Shown piece by piece: positions 1 to 12,041 of a DNA stretch of 64,000 nt (its first letter is position 1; the number at the start of each line of letters is the position of its first letter). Source of the DNA: Nephromyces sp. MM_2019 (lineage: Eukaryota; Apicomplexa; Aconoidasida; Nephromycida). The position numbers and the translations under genes are program-made. The notes beneath the pieces are model-generated. The model searched no databases and was not told the DNA's origin. It saw only the letters and a program-made list of their open reading frames with translations. The stretch spans positions 3,504 to 67,503 of the forward strand of contig JADHZB010001414.1 of assembly GCA_015657535.1 (NCBI GenBank). Reading direction: 5' to 3'.

Positions 1-3
<3 letters not shown>

Positions 4-52
<49 letters not shown>
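4..52. repeat. (CA)n microsatellite at window edge
   Basis: An almost perfect CA dinucleotide run opens the window. It lies on the 3' side of the minus-strand RRM gene and reads GT on that gene's sense strand, like the tracts in that gene's introns, so it may lie in a further intron running off the window. Confidence 0.95.
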
Positions 53-54
<2 letters not shown>

Positions 55-540
55 TATCAAGCACTTCATATTGACGTGCACAGTTGCACCATGATCCACT
101 TAAAAAAACCATGTAAACACACTAAGTAAATGATTGACCAATGCAATAGTGTGGGATAAAACACACAAAAGTGAGAAACTGCACACACGCAAGTAAACAC
201 ACTGGTGTGAGCAAAAACACACACATGAGAAAATGCAATTACTCAGCAAGAGGCACTCGGAAAAAAACTTCGTCAGCAGCATGCATACTCAGTAACACTC
301 AACAAAGAACACAGCTTGCAATACATATTTAACAGCAAATACGCTCAGCAACACACCCACTCAGCAAAAGCCTAACACAAGGCAAGGTATAACAAGAAAA
401 ACAGTACAAAAAAGCAAACTTGCACACACATCACCCACAGGGGCCTCTGTTCACACACACGATAGAAGCGATTCAATCTTCATACAAACACAGTTTCACG
501 CAGAATGCACACACACACAGCAGCTGCACTAAGCATATAC

Positions 541-3500
541 CTTCCTTTCCATTATTGGTATTATTGCGTGAACCTCTCCTTCTATGCCTATTCTTCTTTT
601 TCTTCCACGTTTTCCCACTCTTTGCCTTTGGGCTATCCACAGCACTAGCATCTACATTTTGTAAAGTATTTAGAACCGCAGAACTCTGAAGATACCAACG
701 AAAAGATAAATTTGATGATTTTTTCATCTTCATTGTTATGCATCAAAGAAGAAGATTCCTCTTCTCCTTTTTCTTCTTGTGATTCTTCTTCTTATGCTTT
801 AGCTAAATACTTCTTCTTCATCTTCTTCCACACAATTAATCCACCAAACTGCACATATTCTATCAAATAAAGAAGTTTCAACTCAAAATTTTCCAAGAAA
901 AAAATCATCTTTTTATCACCAAATCAATACCTTCAATCAGATGATGAAAGTGTAAAAATCGCTGCAAAAAGTCTCAATTTTACTTGTTCTACGGATAAAA
1001 GTATCGAAAAATCCACACACAATTTAAACTGCAATAAATCCCTCTTTTCACTTCACTTTCAAAGTTTACTTGCCTCAAATTCGTTTATTCCGGTAGGGAA
1101 ATCACCTGAAATGTAATTCTGATAGCCTAAAGAAATTGAATTCCAAGAGGAAACATTCACAGTAGAAAAAGAAAAGAAAAAAAAAAAAAACACACACACA
1201 CACGGGTTATACATGGTTTATGCACAGTTTTTACACGGTCTATATAAGGTTTGTACACGCTCTACAAAAGTTCCACACACGGCCCACATACGGCCCGCAT
1301 ACAGTTCACACACGGCCCGAAAACAGTTCACACACGGTCTACACACAGTTCACACACGGCCCACACACGGCCCGCATACAGTTCACACACGGCCCGCACA
1401 CGATCCACACACGGCCCGAAAACAGTTCACACACGGTCTACACACGATCCACACACAGTTCACACAATTTTCGAAACAAGTGTAAACAAATATGCTACGC
1501 TCACTCTACGCATATTCGACCAAACACAGCATCTACACACAAATCTCACCGCTTCACCCACACATCCAAAAAATGCATCCAAACACACACACCACACACA
1601 CACCACACACACACCACACACACACCACACACACACCACACACACACCACACACACACCACACACACACCACACACACACCACACACACACCACACACAC
1701 ACCTTCATTCCGACAACCAACACTAATTGCCTGATCAATATTGTTACCATCGAGGTTTCCACTATCAAAACCTTCACAAGGCTGAGGAATTGCACCGGGT
1801 ATATGCAACGAAGAGCTAGAGAATGCCGAACAACAATTGTACGATAAGTTTTGGATTCTTCGAGGAAGAAGCTGATTCAAGCCAAGAAAACCACCGCTTT
1901 CGTCATGGGTGTGTGGGTCTTGTGTGTACGTGCCTGTGTGTATACTCTGAAAACCAAGGTAAGGAGTATCTTCTAGATAAGGATAGTAACTATTTAGGGC
2001 TTTTCGCTGATCCGCACACACCCCTTCCTGGGGGAGAAGATTGGAATCTTCTCCTTTACAAACTCCTTCTACTGAAGGGCTAGTTGCAAAGAAGTTCAGA
2101 TTATATCTAGGAGGACTGCTACGCTGCTCCTTCTTCTCCAAGACATCAGGCGGCAAGAAAATGTATACTTCATACACTGGATCTTCAGGTGTATATACAC
2201 TCGAATTTGCTTCCAAGTGTGTGCGATCATTCATATTTACTGTGGTGCTACCCAGGAGATTGGACACAGATGAAACAGAAACATCCACGAGCATCTCAAG
2301 ATCTCTGCGGAGGGGGGGGTTCGGGGGGGATTTGTGCGTATGTGTTGATGTGGGGAGTAAGCAAGAGGAGATATTGATGTGAGTGTGTATCTTTAATTTT
2401 ATGATTTGGAAGCTGCTTAATCAGGAGTGTGTGTTGGTGCATACACAAAGTGATAGATTTGATAAAACAAACTGATATTGGTAGAAACAGACTTACTGAT
2501 ATAGTCGCCAATACACACACACACACACATAGCTTCAAACACACGCACAAATATCTTCACACACACACATATACTTGCTTGAAAACATACAAACACAGAC
2601 ACACAGACACGCCCACTCTAATGCGCAAGAAAAAAGTTCAGTGTTACAACTAACACACGCATACTCAAACTATGCAAGAATAAGGAATGAATATATTGAC
2701 CTACTTGTTAGCCTTTTTGGGGTAATAATCACAAGCAAGATTAGCGGAAGAGCTCTTATATCTGTTTATAGCATTTCCTAAGCAAAAATAACACACAAGA
2801 TTCGTCTTCTATGTGTGTCTGTATAAATATACGCAGTATATAGGCATTCACAAAGCCTTTACTATGAATGACGAAAGAACCCACACACAAAGCATTAGGG
2901 GCTGAATACTACAAGCGCACGAAACATATACAGACAATAGCAGCATAAGCAGTGCGAAATCATCTTGCCTGCATGCATTAACATCACACACACAAGTAGC
3001 TAGACAGCCTTAGAAAAGCACCTACTAGTACACACACGCTTGTAAATGTACCTAGTAATATGCACACACATTTTCAAATACACTCAAGAATACATATACT
3101 TAGACATGCTCCCACCAACACGCACACACACACTGACACATGCACACACACAAACACAGATACTTACACCCATACCAACCAACACACACACACTTTCAAC
3201 CATACCCACATATAACATCATACAATAATACCAAGAGTAAAGATTGCCTAGCAATAACATCATCAAGTAGACACAGTTTCATACATGCCCAACACACCAT
3301 ATAAATTCCTATCGGCTGCGACATCAACCACAACTTCGCGACCTTTTATAACATGCTGTTGATCTGCTAATACCTGCAAAATTAGACAGCCCACACACAC
3401 ACTCTTAGCATAGCATAAGAAGCTCAGCTAGCCTAGCCTTGTATTCACTCAATAAAACCTTAAGAAAAGCAACTCGAGAAACAGAGACCACCAGCTATAC

Positions 3501-4776
3501 ACACGATTAGCTTGAAGGCTACACACATTCAGCAAAGAAAAACGAGTAATCATGCTGAATCGAGAAAAAAAAACACAGCATCTAGCAGAGAAGCACACAT
3601 CCAAAATAGCAGATGACACACACACACGCACACACACACACACCACAAATCAGCAAGAAAAAGGCAAAATGCTAGCCAAATTCTGTCAAAAAAATAAGCA
3701 AAAGATGCGATGGGGTAAATATACATACTTCTAATTAGCACACACACACAAAGCAGCACACACACACAAAGCAGCGCATAAACAGACAGGCACGCATGCA
3801 GGCACATACACAAAGACACACACAAACACCCCCAGGAACTCAAACGAATCTACATGTATAGCCTACCAGATCGACAGAGTCACAGTAGAGGAATGAAACA
3901 AAACCAAAACCGCGATTCTCAGCCTTCCTTAGAGGATTTCTAGGACAATAGCTATCTACAACTTTGCCATACTGTAGAGAAGCAGCTTATGAGATGAAAG
4001 TATACAGCAAGAAGAGGATGCATAATTTTCTGATAAACATATACTCGCTGAAGATACAGCTAATTTAGGCTATTGCACACACAAGCTAATGGAATGGAAA
4101 AGCAAAAAACCGCAAAAAATTTCAGATGGGATTTGAAAGCCTAATCGTGATCGCACACACACCCCCAGAAACTCCACTTAACCAGTGAATTACCAAGACC
4201 AACAGGTAATCGCACACACATCCATAGAGCCACCCAGAAACGCAAAAAAGCGGACTAATAACATCATCGCAAACAAGCACACAGAAACCCAGAAGCTCCA
4301 CTCAAGCAGGGTATTACGAAGACCATCACACACACACACACACACACACCCAGATATTACGCTCAGTTGATTACCAACACCATCACACCCACACACATCG
4401 TCAGTGTATATACACACCTTTTCAAAGTAGCTTTTCATCTCAGTAGCATCCACATCGAAGGGTAAACGAGCAACAAACAACCTATTCTGACAGTAGTCCT
4501 GTAACAAGGTTTAACAGAGGGAAGATATGCTGGCAGTGTGTTAATAGGAAGGAGATGAAGCTTCAAAGCCACTAAAAACATCATCAAAGCAGTCTCACAG
4601 GAAAAACATCATTGAAATCACTAGAAACATCTTCAATGTAAAAACCTCTTGCACACACGCACATAATAGATACTAAAAAGAAGACCTATCCCCCCAGCAC
4701 CACATCACCTAACCGTTCACTCGCACACAAACACGCCATATACCCACCAAAAAAAACACCTAGCGTTCAACCCTTT

Positions 4777-4840
<64 letters not shown>

Positions 4841-5008
4841 CACACTTACAGTACATCCAGAAGCTGAGCCTTCTGTAGAGAACTGCCCCATAGAATCATT
4901 TGCTTCAGGGAAGAAAGGCATACCCTCATGCCAGGAAGCCACAGTAACATCATCAGTACTGCAAGAATCTACCACTTCACTACCACCCACCATGCCTGCA
5001 TCACTCAT
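541..5008 (-). CDS. RRM-domain RNA-binding protein, multi-exon, 3' end not resolved
   Basis: A single RNA recognition motif is split over four exons. The start is ATG at 5008. Exons in sense order are 5008-4850, 4498-4418, 3971-3867, 3373-3298, 2777-2705, 2304-1703, 1126-1074, 961-931, 848-811 and 685-541; every join keeps phase, giving about 454 codons. RNP2 is visible as LFVARLPFD in exon 2 and RNP1 as RGFGFVSF in exon 3. The domain ends in exon 4 with ADQQHVIKGREVVVDVAADR. This resembles hnRNP/TDP-43/DAZAP-type RRMs, which bind single-stranded RNA in nucleus or cytoplasm. The N-terminus is acidic and Ser-rich. Exon 6 (200 codons) is low-complexity, and exon 10 is basic (KTWKKKKNRHRRRG). 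The first five joins and the RRM are secure. The small exons below 1130 are less sure, and one needs a GC-AG intron. The gene probably continues beyond the left edge. The RNA target is unknown. Confidence 0.8.
1200..1463. repeat. 11-bp minisatellite, about 24 units
   Basis: Head-to-tail 11-bp units fill the tract, for example ACACGGCCCAC, ATACAGTTCAC, ACACGGTCTAC and ACACGATCCAC. The first units are more diverged. The tract lies in the RRM gene intron 1127-1702. Long open frames through it (rich in His and Thr) are artefacts of the repeat. Confidence 0.9.
1584..1702. repeat. 10-bp CACACACACC array abutting a splice donor
   Basis: About twelve decamer units, which read GTGTGTGTGG on the sense strand of the RRM gene. 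The array begins directly at the 5' splice site of intron 1127-1702, so the donor GT is the first repeat dinucleotide. Confidence 0.9.
3120..3196. repeat. CA-rich tract in RRM gene intron
   Basis: Interrupted CACACA runs in the intron between exons 3373-3298 and 2777-2705. They read GT-rich on the sense strand. Confidence 0.8.
3600..3770. repeat. CA tracts in RRM gene intron 3
   Basis: Two CA clusters (about 3619-3643 and 3738-3770) within the intron 3374-3866, GT-rich on the gene's sense strand. Confidence 0.8.
4150..4400. repeat. Degenerate tandem repeat in RRM gene intron 2
   Basis: Three related blocks share CCAGAAACTCCACTTAA / CCAGAAGCTCCACTCAA, followed by a TTACCAAGACCA-type motif and then a CA run. 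Spacing varies at roughly 70-115 bp. The whole array is intronic. Confidence 0.6.
4783..4840. repeat. (CA)29 microsatellite next to first splice donor
   Basis: A pure CA run of about 58 bp. On the sense strand it follows the perfect donor GTAAGT of RRM intron 1 (4499-4849) after about nine bases. Confidence 0.95.
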
Positions 5009-5989
5009 CTTGATTACTTAAGAGCAGAGAGAGAGCTACCCTTAACGCTCAATCCAAACTAGGCGCGAGCACCACACACACATAAACACATACACGACGA
5101 GAAAAACTATACATTAGGGGGGATTATACGGTAAGAAAAATGCACACACGCACTAGGCAGGCTGGAAGTGGAGGGAAAACAGAGGGAACTAGATAAGTAG
5201 GGAACTCTGTTACAAATAAGCTATATAGGAAGGACAAGGAGGTGCTCTACACACTACATACTCACACAATCCACACACACGGTACCCTACATTCACTGCA
5301 CACTAGACAAGAATGAAATCCACAAATACTGCATGATCTACACTCACGCCATCCATACATGCTATACACACTAGACACACAAATGATACACCACACAAAT
5401 TAACACACACTGAATAAACGCACACACCAATAACTAGAAAAAGTAATACACAGACACCCATACAAAGTCTGCTTATTCAAATGTATATATAGGCAATAAA
5501 AGGTGCTCCCTAACAGAGAAAGAAGAAGAAAACGTTCCCAAAAGATAAACACTCCCTGAAAAAAAAGATACTACATTTAGCAATTCAATTGCACACACAC
5601 AAGTTATCACCTTTCTAAGCAGAAAAAAGCGAAAAATCGCAGTGTGTGTGTAAAAATTACGCAACGCAACTCTTACAAAATGCAGTCATCTCGCTCATCT
5701 ACTTCATAGTGAAGATACGCAAAAAACGTTTAGCACACATCTTAAAGCACAAGAGCACGGAGTTTCCCTAGAGGTATCAAAATTATTTTCATAGGAGAAA
5801 ACACCCACAGCCTTTGTTATATGGTAACAGACCCATTGGCAAATAAGCAAACAATTCTAGCTAAATGGGCTATCGAGTGAATTAAACAAGCTGACACACT
5901 CATTTTAAAATTCCCTGAAGAAAATTGAGAAAATACTTTCTCTACGATAAGCATGCACACACAAACACGCACGTAATATGTTAAGGAAA

Positions 5990-6130
5990 AGCTTATATAT
6001 GCTATATACAGGCCATATAGGCTATATACGACATATATATAGGTTATATGCTACACTGGATATATATAGGCTATATATGGTGCATATACACTATATCCCA
6101 CATATATAGATTATATGCTATATCTATCAC
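5990..6130. repeat. TATATA/GGCTATATA AT-rich repeat patch
   Basis: Repeated words such as GGCTATATA, CATATATATAGG and TTATATGCTA occur over about 140 bp. It is a low-complexity AT tract with imperfect repeats and no coding content. Confidence 0.75.
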
Positions 6131-6485
6131 AGGCAATACACGTAAATATTGCTAAAGAATTCAATAAGGAGATATTCTCTAACACACACACACACACAAA
6201 CACACACAAAAACAAAAAAGCCTCTAAACAAAATGCTCAGTTCAAGGCTTTGACTAGCATTTTACATTTCACTAGCCTATTCATTCCAAACCAACAATAT
6301 GCGCGTGTGTGCGTGTGTATGCGTGTGCTTCCAACACAAAAACTTGCCAAAACTAATAGCTGCACTACAAAAAGAGTCTTATTGGACTCCACACATCAGC
6401 ATGGAACACACACACACACACAAGCTGGGAGACGAAAGCCTAAAAAACGCTCAACTCACTATGCAATAACCATCTCAATAGAGTA

Positions 6486-6715
6486 TCAAACACTAGATAT
6501 ATTATATGTATGCTCTCATATACAGCAGAGCCTGGGGTTCCAGCTACAACTAAGAACAGACGTATAATCGCACACACACACACACACATACACCTAGGAG
6601 TAGCAAACACTAGATATATATAATATATTCCCCTATATATAGCAAAATCTAGGCTCCCGGAAACACCTAAGTAGCTAAACTTGAGTATACGTAACTGCAC
6701 ACACAAACAAACACT
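6486..6715. repeat. Diverged tandem duplication, about 113 bp
   Basis: Two copies each start with CAAACACTAGATATAT, continue through a TATATA stretch and an AGCAnAnnCTnGG block, and end in a CACACA run. Copy 1 starts near 6489 and copy 2 near 6604. They are clearly diverged. Confidence 0.6.
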
Positions 6716-8614
6716 AAAATCTTAAGAAGCCTAGATACTCACTTTTTAGACAAAAATCAACCCGTAAAAGTCATTCCAAACAGCCAATTTTCTGCTTAAT
6801 CAAAACTAAAGAACATAGGATGTGAGTATTTCCAAAAGAACGAAGACGGAGAGGGAGTTTTACGAGAAAATACAAAGATTTTGCGAAAATATTCGGTTTT
6901 TGTGAGGATATCAACACACACAAAAGCTCATAGGCAACAGGAGGAAAACACAGCCCAAGAGCACGTACTGAAGAGGCGATAAAAATTAAAAATATTGATG
7001 AAATTTTCAGGCTTAAACCGTGAAGAGAAGATATTATAAATACAACACACACAGATGAACACACACACACAAATCTCGGTTCTTACGCCCTTAAATTTCA
7101 GAGTAAAATCCCTCCAAATTCCGTCATATTAATGAATCAGCTTATACTAGCAAATTGCAGGAAAGTGATGAAAAGGTGAGTTTCTCCTAGCAAAAATGTA
7201 TACAGTAAGCTTTAGAATATCTTTCCGTATTAAAAGGGCTGATGACTCAGGAAGAATCAAAAAGTTAGCCAGGTGCTTAGATAATTGTAAAGACTATTGA
7301 GGAAACCATCTGTAAAGGGATAAGCAAACAGAGGATGTGTGTGTGCCTATGTGTTTGTAGAGACAGAGAGGGAGAGAGAGCGAGAGAATTAGAGAGTGCG
7401 AAAGACTGAAAGAGAATAAAAGAAGCGATAGGGAATATACGTGTGTGTGTGTAGAGGGAGCGAGATGAGAGATGATGAAATAGGTGTAGAGAACGAAATG
7501 TGTGTGCAGAGCTAGAAGAGAGAGAAACACGCGAAGATACAATTAAATGCACAGGTACACCGTGCAAAGTGAGAATAATTTATGCATGGCAAGACTTAAA
7601 AACGCACACACACACATACAGTACGCACACCTTGTACGAAATTATATATATACGCACTAAATCGTATACATCAGCATACTCGTATTGAGTATTATTCGTC
7701 GATGTACTGTTGGTACATGCTGATGTACTTTAGTGTGTGTGTCAACCTCTGGTGTGTGCAACTACGTGTTGTGTGCGTTCGTGCTAATGTGCAGCGTGTG
7801 CACCCCACCTGTGCAGTGCGTGCAAACCTATGCGTGTTCAACGCACATACGGTATGCATATTCCCTGCTAATAACTCAAGCATTCAGACAATATTAAAGA
7901 TTGCCACAACACAGTGCTCCCACACACACTTCCTCTTTCAAAAAAAATATTCCTGCATATCTTCACGAAAATGCTGCAAAGTCATAATTTAACACACAAT
8001 CACTCAAGGTATATTCTCCAGAGTATGAAAATAGTATTTCTACTACAAATAAAAGAAGCAGAAAAATCTAGCAATCAATCTATACATTCAACATTCAGTG
8101 TAAATACACCCAAAATTCACTTTATGTAAGCCTCAAATCAAGTGGTAAAACGGAAGTTGCGAGTTCATAAAAACTCAAATTGCATGAATCTCCTGAAATT
8201 GACAGCAATGGTTTGCTTGTAAGACAAAATAGGATTGAAATGCTGCTAAAATTGATAATATATATGTTATAGTTCCCAATTAGAAATAATGGAAATTTTT
8301 TTGCAAATTCAAATGGTAGAAAAAGAAAGAGAAGAGCAAAGGGAAAACACTAAAGGCGAATAGAATTTCGAGGAATAAAAAATGCAAAGAATATAATAAG
8401 TAGAGGAAACCTAGAAAGATATAGAGACAGGGAGATTAACTTCAAGGGTGCAAGTATGTTTAGTAAGATAACATCGGCAAGGTCGGAGCTTGGAAAACGT
8501 AGAATTTAGGCTGGAAAAATGTAGCTTAGCAGCGAAAAAAGCTAAACAACACATAAATGAATCAATAAACTTCAAATCGTTAAGAAAAATAAAACTACAA
8601 AAAATTGGGAAACA

Positions 8615-9773
8615 TCATTTCCTGCCAAGATGAAGCAGGAAAAAAGCAATTTTTTCGTACCAAACGATAAACTGAATCATCCCAGCAGCGGAGAATGTTA
8701 ATTTAAAAGAAGAGCAGCACGAAATATCTCCTCTACCTTCATGAAGCCACTTCACTTTAAGCTTTTACCAGCTAGCGCTTATAATTGAATGTGCTCACAA
8801 AAATAATTCCAAATGCGCCGCCGCTACCCCCCAAAAATCACTACCTCTACTCCCATAAATCACCTTATTTTTCTCAACAACATCCAACCCAGAAAATCAA
8901 GAAAAACTCCACAAAATATAATAAAACAGCATGGTGCAACCTCAGGATTATTCAAAATCAGCTCCTCCCAGTTGCTTCTCTGAGTATTTAATGCTACCTC
9001 ATGCACACAAGTTTGAGAACTAGCAATTATTGACGCAAAAAACCTTAATAATCCTCTGATCTCAAGAGTTAAATTCACAGACGCCGAAACATTAAAAAAA
9101 ATATCTCGACTACAATGCAAGAGAACTTCTCGCTAAACTAGAAAAACGATGAAATTCAAAGGAGATACTCATAGATTCAGCAAAAAAATCCGAATAAAAT
9201 CATATCTCACAGGTGCAAAAACGGGAAATATCAGCACGCCAATTTGATAGTTTACCACGAAAATACCAAAGAAAAAGCAGTCTCAAAATCCAAATGTGTC
9301 ACCAAAAAAGTACAACAAAGAGTTGTTTCTCAATAAAGATGCCAGCTGCTCCTATCAGATTTGATGGAAGCTATATCCTATGGAAGGAATTAAATTTTTT
9401 TTTAAAAATCTCCAGAAAAGCATTCATTGCAAAAAACTACTCAATAACTGCATTTAAGAGCAACGAAAGCCAAAAACCCCAACCAGTAACACTGGATAAA
9501 TACGAGGCACTAACTTCCTTCAATACACTCTAGTAATTTTATTCATTTTTTCAATAAATTCTTGAATTGCTACCCTTTTTCTCTTGCTTGTATGCTATCA
9601 TGTCTTGAAAAGCAGAAACACGAAAAGCGCTTCAAAATGTACCGCCAAATTCCTCTCTCCACCTTCATGCACCTAATCAAAGAGCAAAAGACTGTATAAA
9701 AGTTAAGTCGCTCTTCCTCTACCCCCAGATTTTGAGAGAAAAACAGTGCCTTTTGCAAGAATGATAAACTATC
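8615..9773 (-). CDS. Unrecognised small multi-exon gene (helical, Leu-rich)
   Basis: Candidate exons in sense order are 9773-9663 (begins DSLSFLQKALFFSQ), 9351-9303 (EQLASLLRNNSLLYFF), 9132-8941 (64 codons, REVLLHCSRDIFF to WEELILNNPE) and 8671-8615 (ends LLHLGRK stop). The acceptors TTTTCAG, TCTAGTTTAG and GATTCAG look good. The donor of exon 2 leaves phase 1 while exon 3 opens in phase 0, so one exon is missing or one boundary is wrong. No start codon is assigned. The Leu/Phe-rich helical pattern resembles HPR-type repeat proteins, but I cannot name the family. Confidence 0.4.
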
Positions 9774-10500
9774 CTGAAAACTCACATAAATCTTTCGCCA
9801 ACCTTCAAATTCCCTTTCCGGTACTGCACCTTATCCCCATCACAGATTCCAAAAAAAGGAGCACTCATGTGTATAAGTTATAAACCAAAAAACGCTATAA
9901 AATAAGTTTAACAAGCAATTACGGCGATACGTTAAACACTAAGATGCTAGCGGTTGCTACATGCCTATAAAGCACTTTCAATCAAAAAAAGAAAATATGG
10001 AAACTCAGCCTTAATCCCACGCACTGAATGCCAGAAAAAGCCATGATGTGGGTGCACGTACGCCGTCATTTCATCCAATCAGGCTGCACTCATGGGTTGG
10101 AGGAGGCATACAGACTTGAGGTGGTCGGGGGTATCCAACAAGGTTTCACACCCGGTGGCGTGTATGGCTGAGGGCTCTTCAAGGTGTGCGCTGAATTACG
10201 GGGAGATGTGGGATTGTCTTTTAGGGGTACATAGTGTGTATGCGTGTCGCTGTGTGCCTGTTGATGTGTGTGCGCATATTTAAATATTGGTGTTAGTGTG
10301 TGTGTATCCGTATTTCTGTGGCTCGTCGTGTGTATATGCGTTCTAGCGTGTTGTGCGCGCATGTGAGTGTTGGCGTGTGTTCAAATGTGCATATGTTAAA
10401 TATGTGCGTGTGCGTCGTGGTGTGTTTCTGTGCGATTTCTGTGTGCTGCTATTTTTATGCGTTTGCGTGTGTGCAATTTAGTTATTTCCCTCAACTACAG
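9774..10500. other. Ambiguous region with GT-rich tract on + strand
   Basis: GT/TG-rich sequence at 10210-10480 on + ends in an acceptor-like CTCAACTACAG at 10500, as expected for an intron of a plus-strand gene. Upstream, both strands are partly open: + ATG at 10092, - ATG near 10056. Neither can be chosen with confidence. Confidence 0.4.
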
Positions 10501-10648
10501 ATTATGTTTTCCCAGTTTTTTTATGGATATGCACTATATAACAAAATTTGGTGTCATTCCTAGCTCCATTGCTAAGTATCTAGAACAGGGAAACGAATCT
10601 TCTGAAAAATGCAAAAAGCAAACACACAAAGTGGGAAAGGGCAAATGA
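10501..10648 (+). CDS. Candidate plus-strand exon
   Basis: The frame opens after the acceptor at 10500 and stays open to TGA at 10648, with FFMDMHYITKFGVIPSS near its start and a Lys-rich end. A possible earlier donor is AAGTATCT near 10576. It lies just after a GT-rich stretch that looks like an intron of the same strand. No family recognised. It could be the start of a gene reaching 14 kb, but the joins are not established. Confidence 0.3.
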
Positions 10649-12041
10649 TATTCCTCACTGGCAGAAATTTTTTCATAAGTTTACTATGATCGACTAGCTG
10701 CTTGGAAGCTTGTGTGCAGAGAATAAAAAAATCTAATAACTTTGAATAGCAGCGATTTTAAATTTCAACTTTAATTTGCTTTTAAATATTTTTTACTTCC
10801 AGAATATATTCAGTAGTTTAGAAAGTAAGCAAAGCAGATTCTACGATATAGCAAAATATCATAAGCTTTCGTAACACTTAGGCCCCGAAACCATCTAAAT
10901 TTAGTCTGAATTCACGGAAAATCTGTGGATATTTTTGGTACCATAATTGTTCCTCTTTTCGTTTTTGCAAATCCTAGGAGTAATCCAAATTTTTTCAAGA
11001 AATTTTTTCTGTTGATAAGGTATTAATTTCATGTATATAGTCTTCAAGTTGAGAATGCATATGAAACTAATGTCACGAAAAGGAACAGCTTCTTTTTAAA
11101 TTATAGCCTTGGGATTGGATGGATGCGCAGAAAATAAATTTGAAATACTGCGCTAGAAACAAGCAAAAACATCCGACATTCTCTGGAAATTTAACCTCGA
11201 ATGAAAGTTTGAGAAAATCCCCTCATCATACGCTAATCGCATTTTTCCACTTGCAAGTTTGAGAATATCCGCTTGTAATACGATGAGCGCACTTTTCGTT
11301 TTGCAGCTTTGAGAAAATCCTCTCATCATTCACTTATCGCATTTTTACTTTTACAAGTGAAAATGCAGCTCTTGCTTCAGTCTGAAGTCTATTTTTTGTT
11401 TGTAACTCCTGAGGTGACAATTCATGGCATTCTTACCAAATTTCATTAATGCTTTGAATAATGCCTGCATATCTTAGAGGGACGTCCAATACGTAATTAT
11501 TCTAATTGTTTTATTAGACTTCATTCTTTATATCTAAATCTTGGTTGAATGAAGTGTTGCAAAACTAGCAATTAGCGCAAAAATTCAGAACCGCGCTGAT
11601 ATTTACGGCGCAATTTAATGAAAAAAATTTCAAATTTAATTTGACTAAAGCACTATGAGGCTTTCATCGAGCTATACGAATTTCCGGCAGTGAAACATGC
11701 CTAGGTAACAATAAAATGAAATAACTGAATGAGAGAATTTCATTTTTTGTATCGAAGGTTATGCTTAATTTGGCTTAGCTACACTGAAATTCTTTAGGGA
11801 GTCTATACACCCTTATGGTGCTCAAAACAAAGATTTATATATTAAATAAGATGTCTTTTTTAAGGAGTTCATTTTTTCATGATTCTATCAACGCTTTTTC
11901 CTAGGTTTAACTACCTTTTAATATAGGAATTCTGATTAGACTTATGAAATCACACTTGTTTTACTCCTATTGTTTGCTTTGAAGTCTCAAATCAGCAAGT
12001 TTATTTTCTGAATTATAAACACAAATATCTATTTACAATGA
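10649..12041. other. AT-rich non-coding stretch
   Basis: No open frame of coding character on either strand. It contains the 50-bp repeat at 11205-11354. It may be intronic to a plus-strand gene at 10.5-14.0 kb. Confidence 0.5.
11205..11354. repeat. 50-bp degenerate tandem repeat, three copies
   Basis: Units begin at 11205, 11255 and 11305 with AAGTTTGAGAA or AGCTTTGAGAA, followed by ATCC, then a variable core containing CGCATTTTT or CGCACTTTT. Period is exactly 50 bp and the copies are diverged. Confidence 0.85.

Larger units (their letters stand above)
5009..8614. other. Intergenic region, CA/TA-rich, no convincing gene
   Basis: This stretch lies upstream of the RRM start and downstream of the next minus-strand gene. 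It holds many short CA runs (5270-5460, 6182-6210, 6405-6422, 6568-6588), GT runs on + at 7336-7346, 7440-7452 and 7730-7810, and a GA-rich patch near 7360-7400. The open frames are short and track the simple repeats. The promoter of the RRM gene should lie at its left end, but I see no clear element. Confidence 0.6.

Noticed and set aside
1213..1847. Overlapping plus-strand frames of up to 198 codons and a minus-strand Cys/Val frame
   Set aside because: All are translations of the 11-bp and 10-bp repeats, open in several frames at once.
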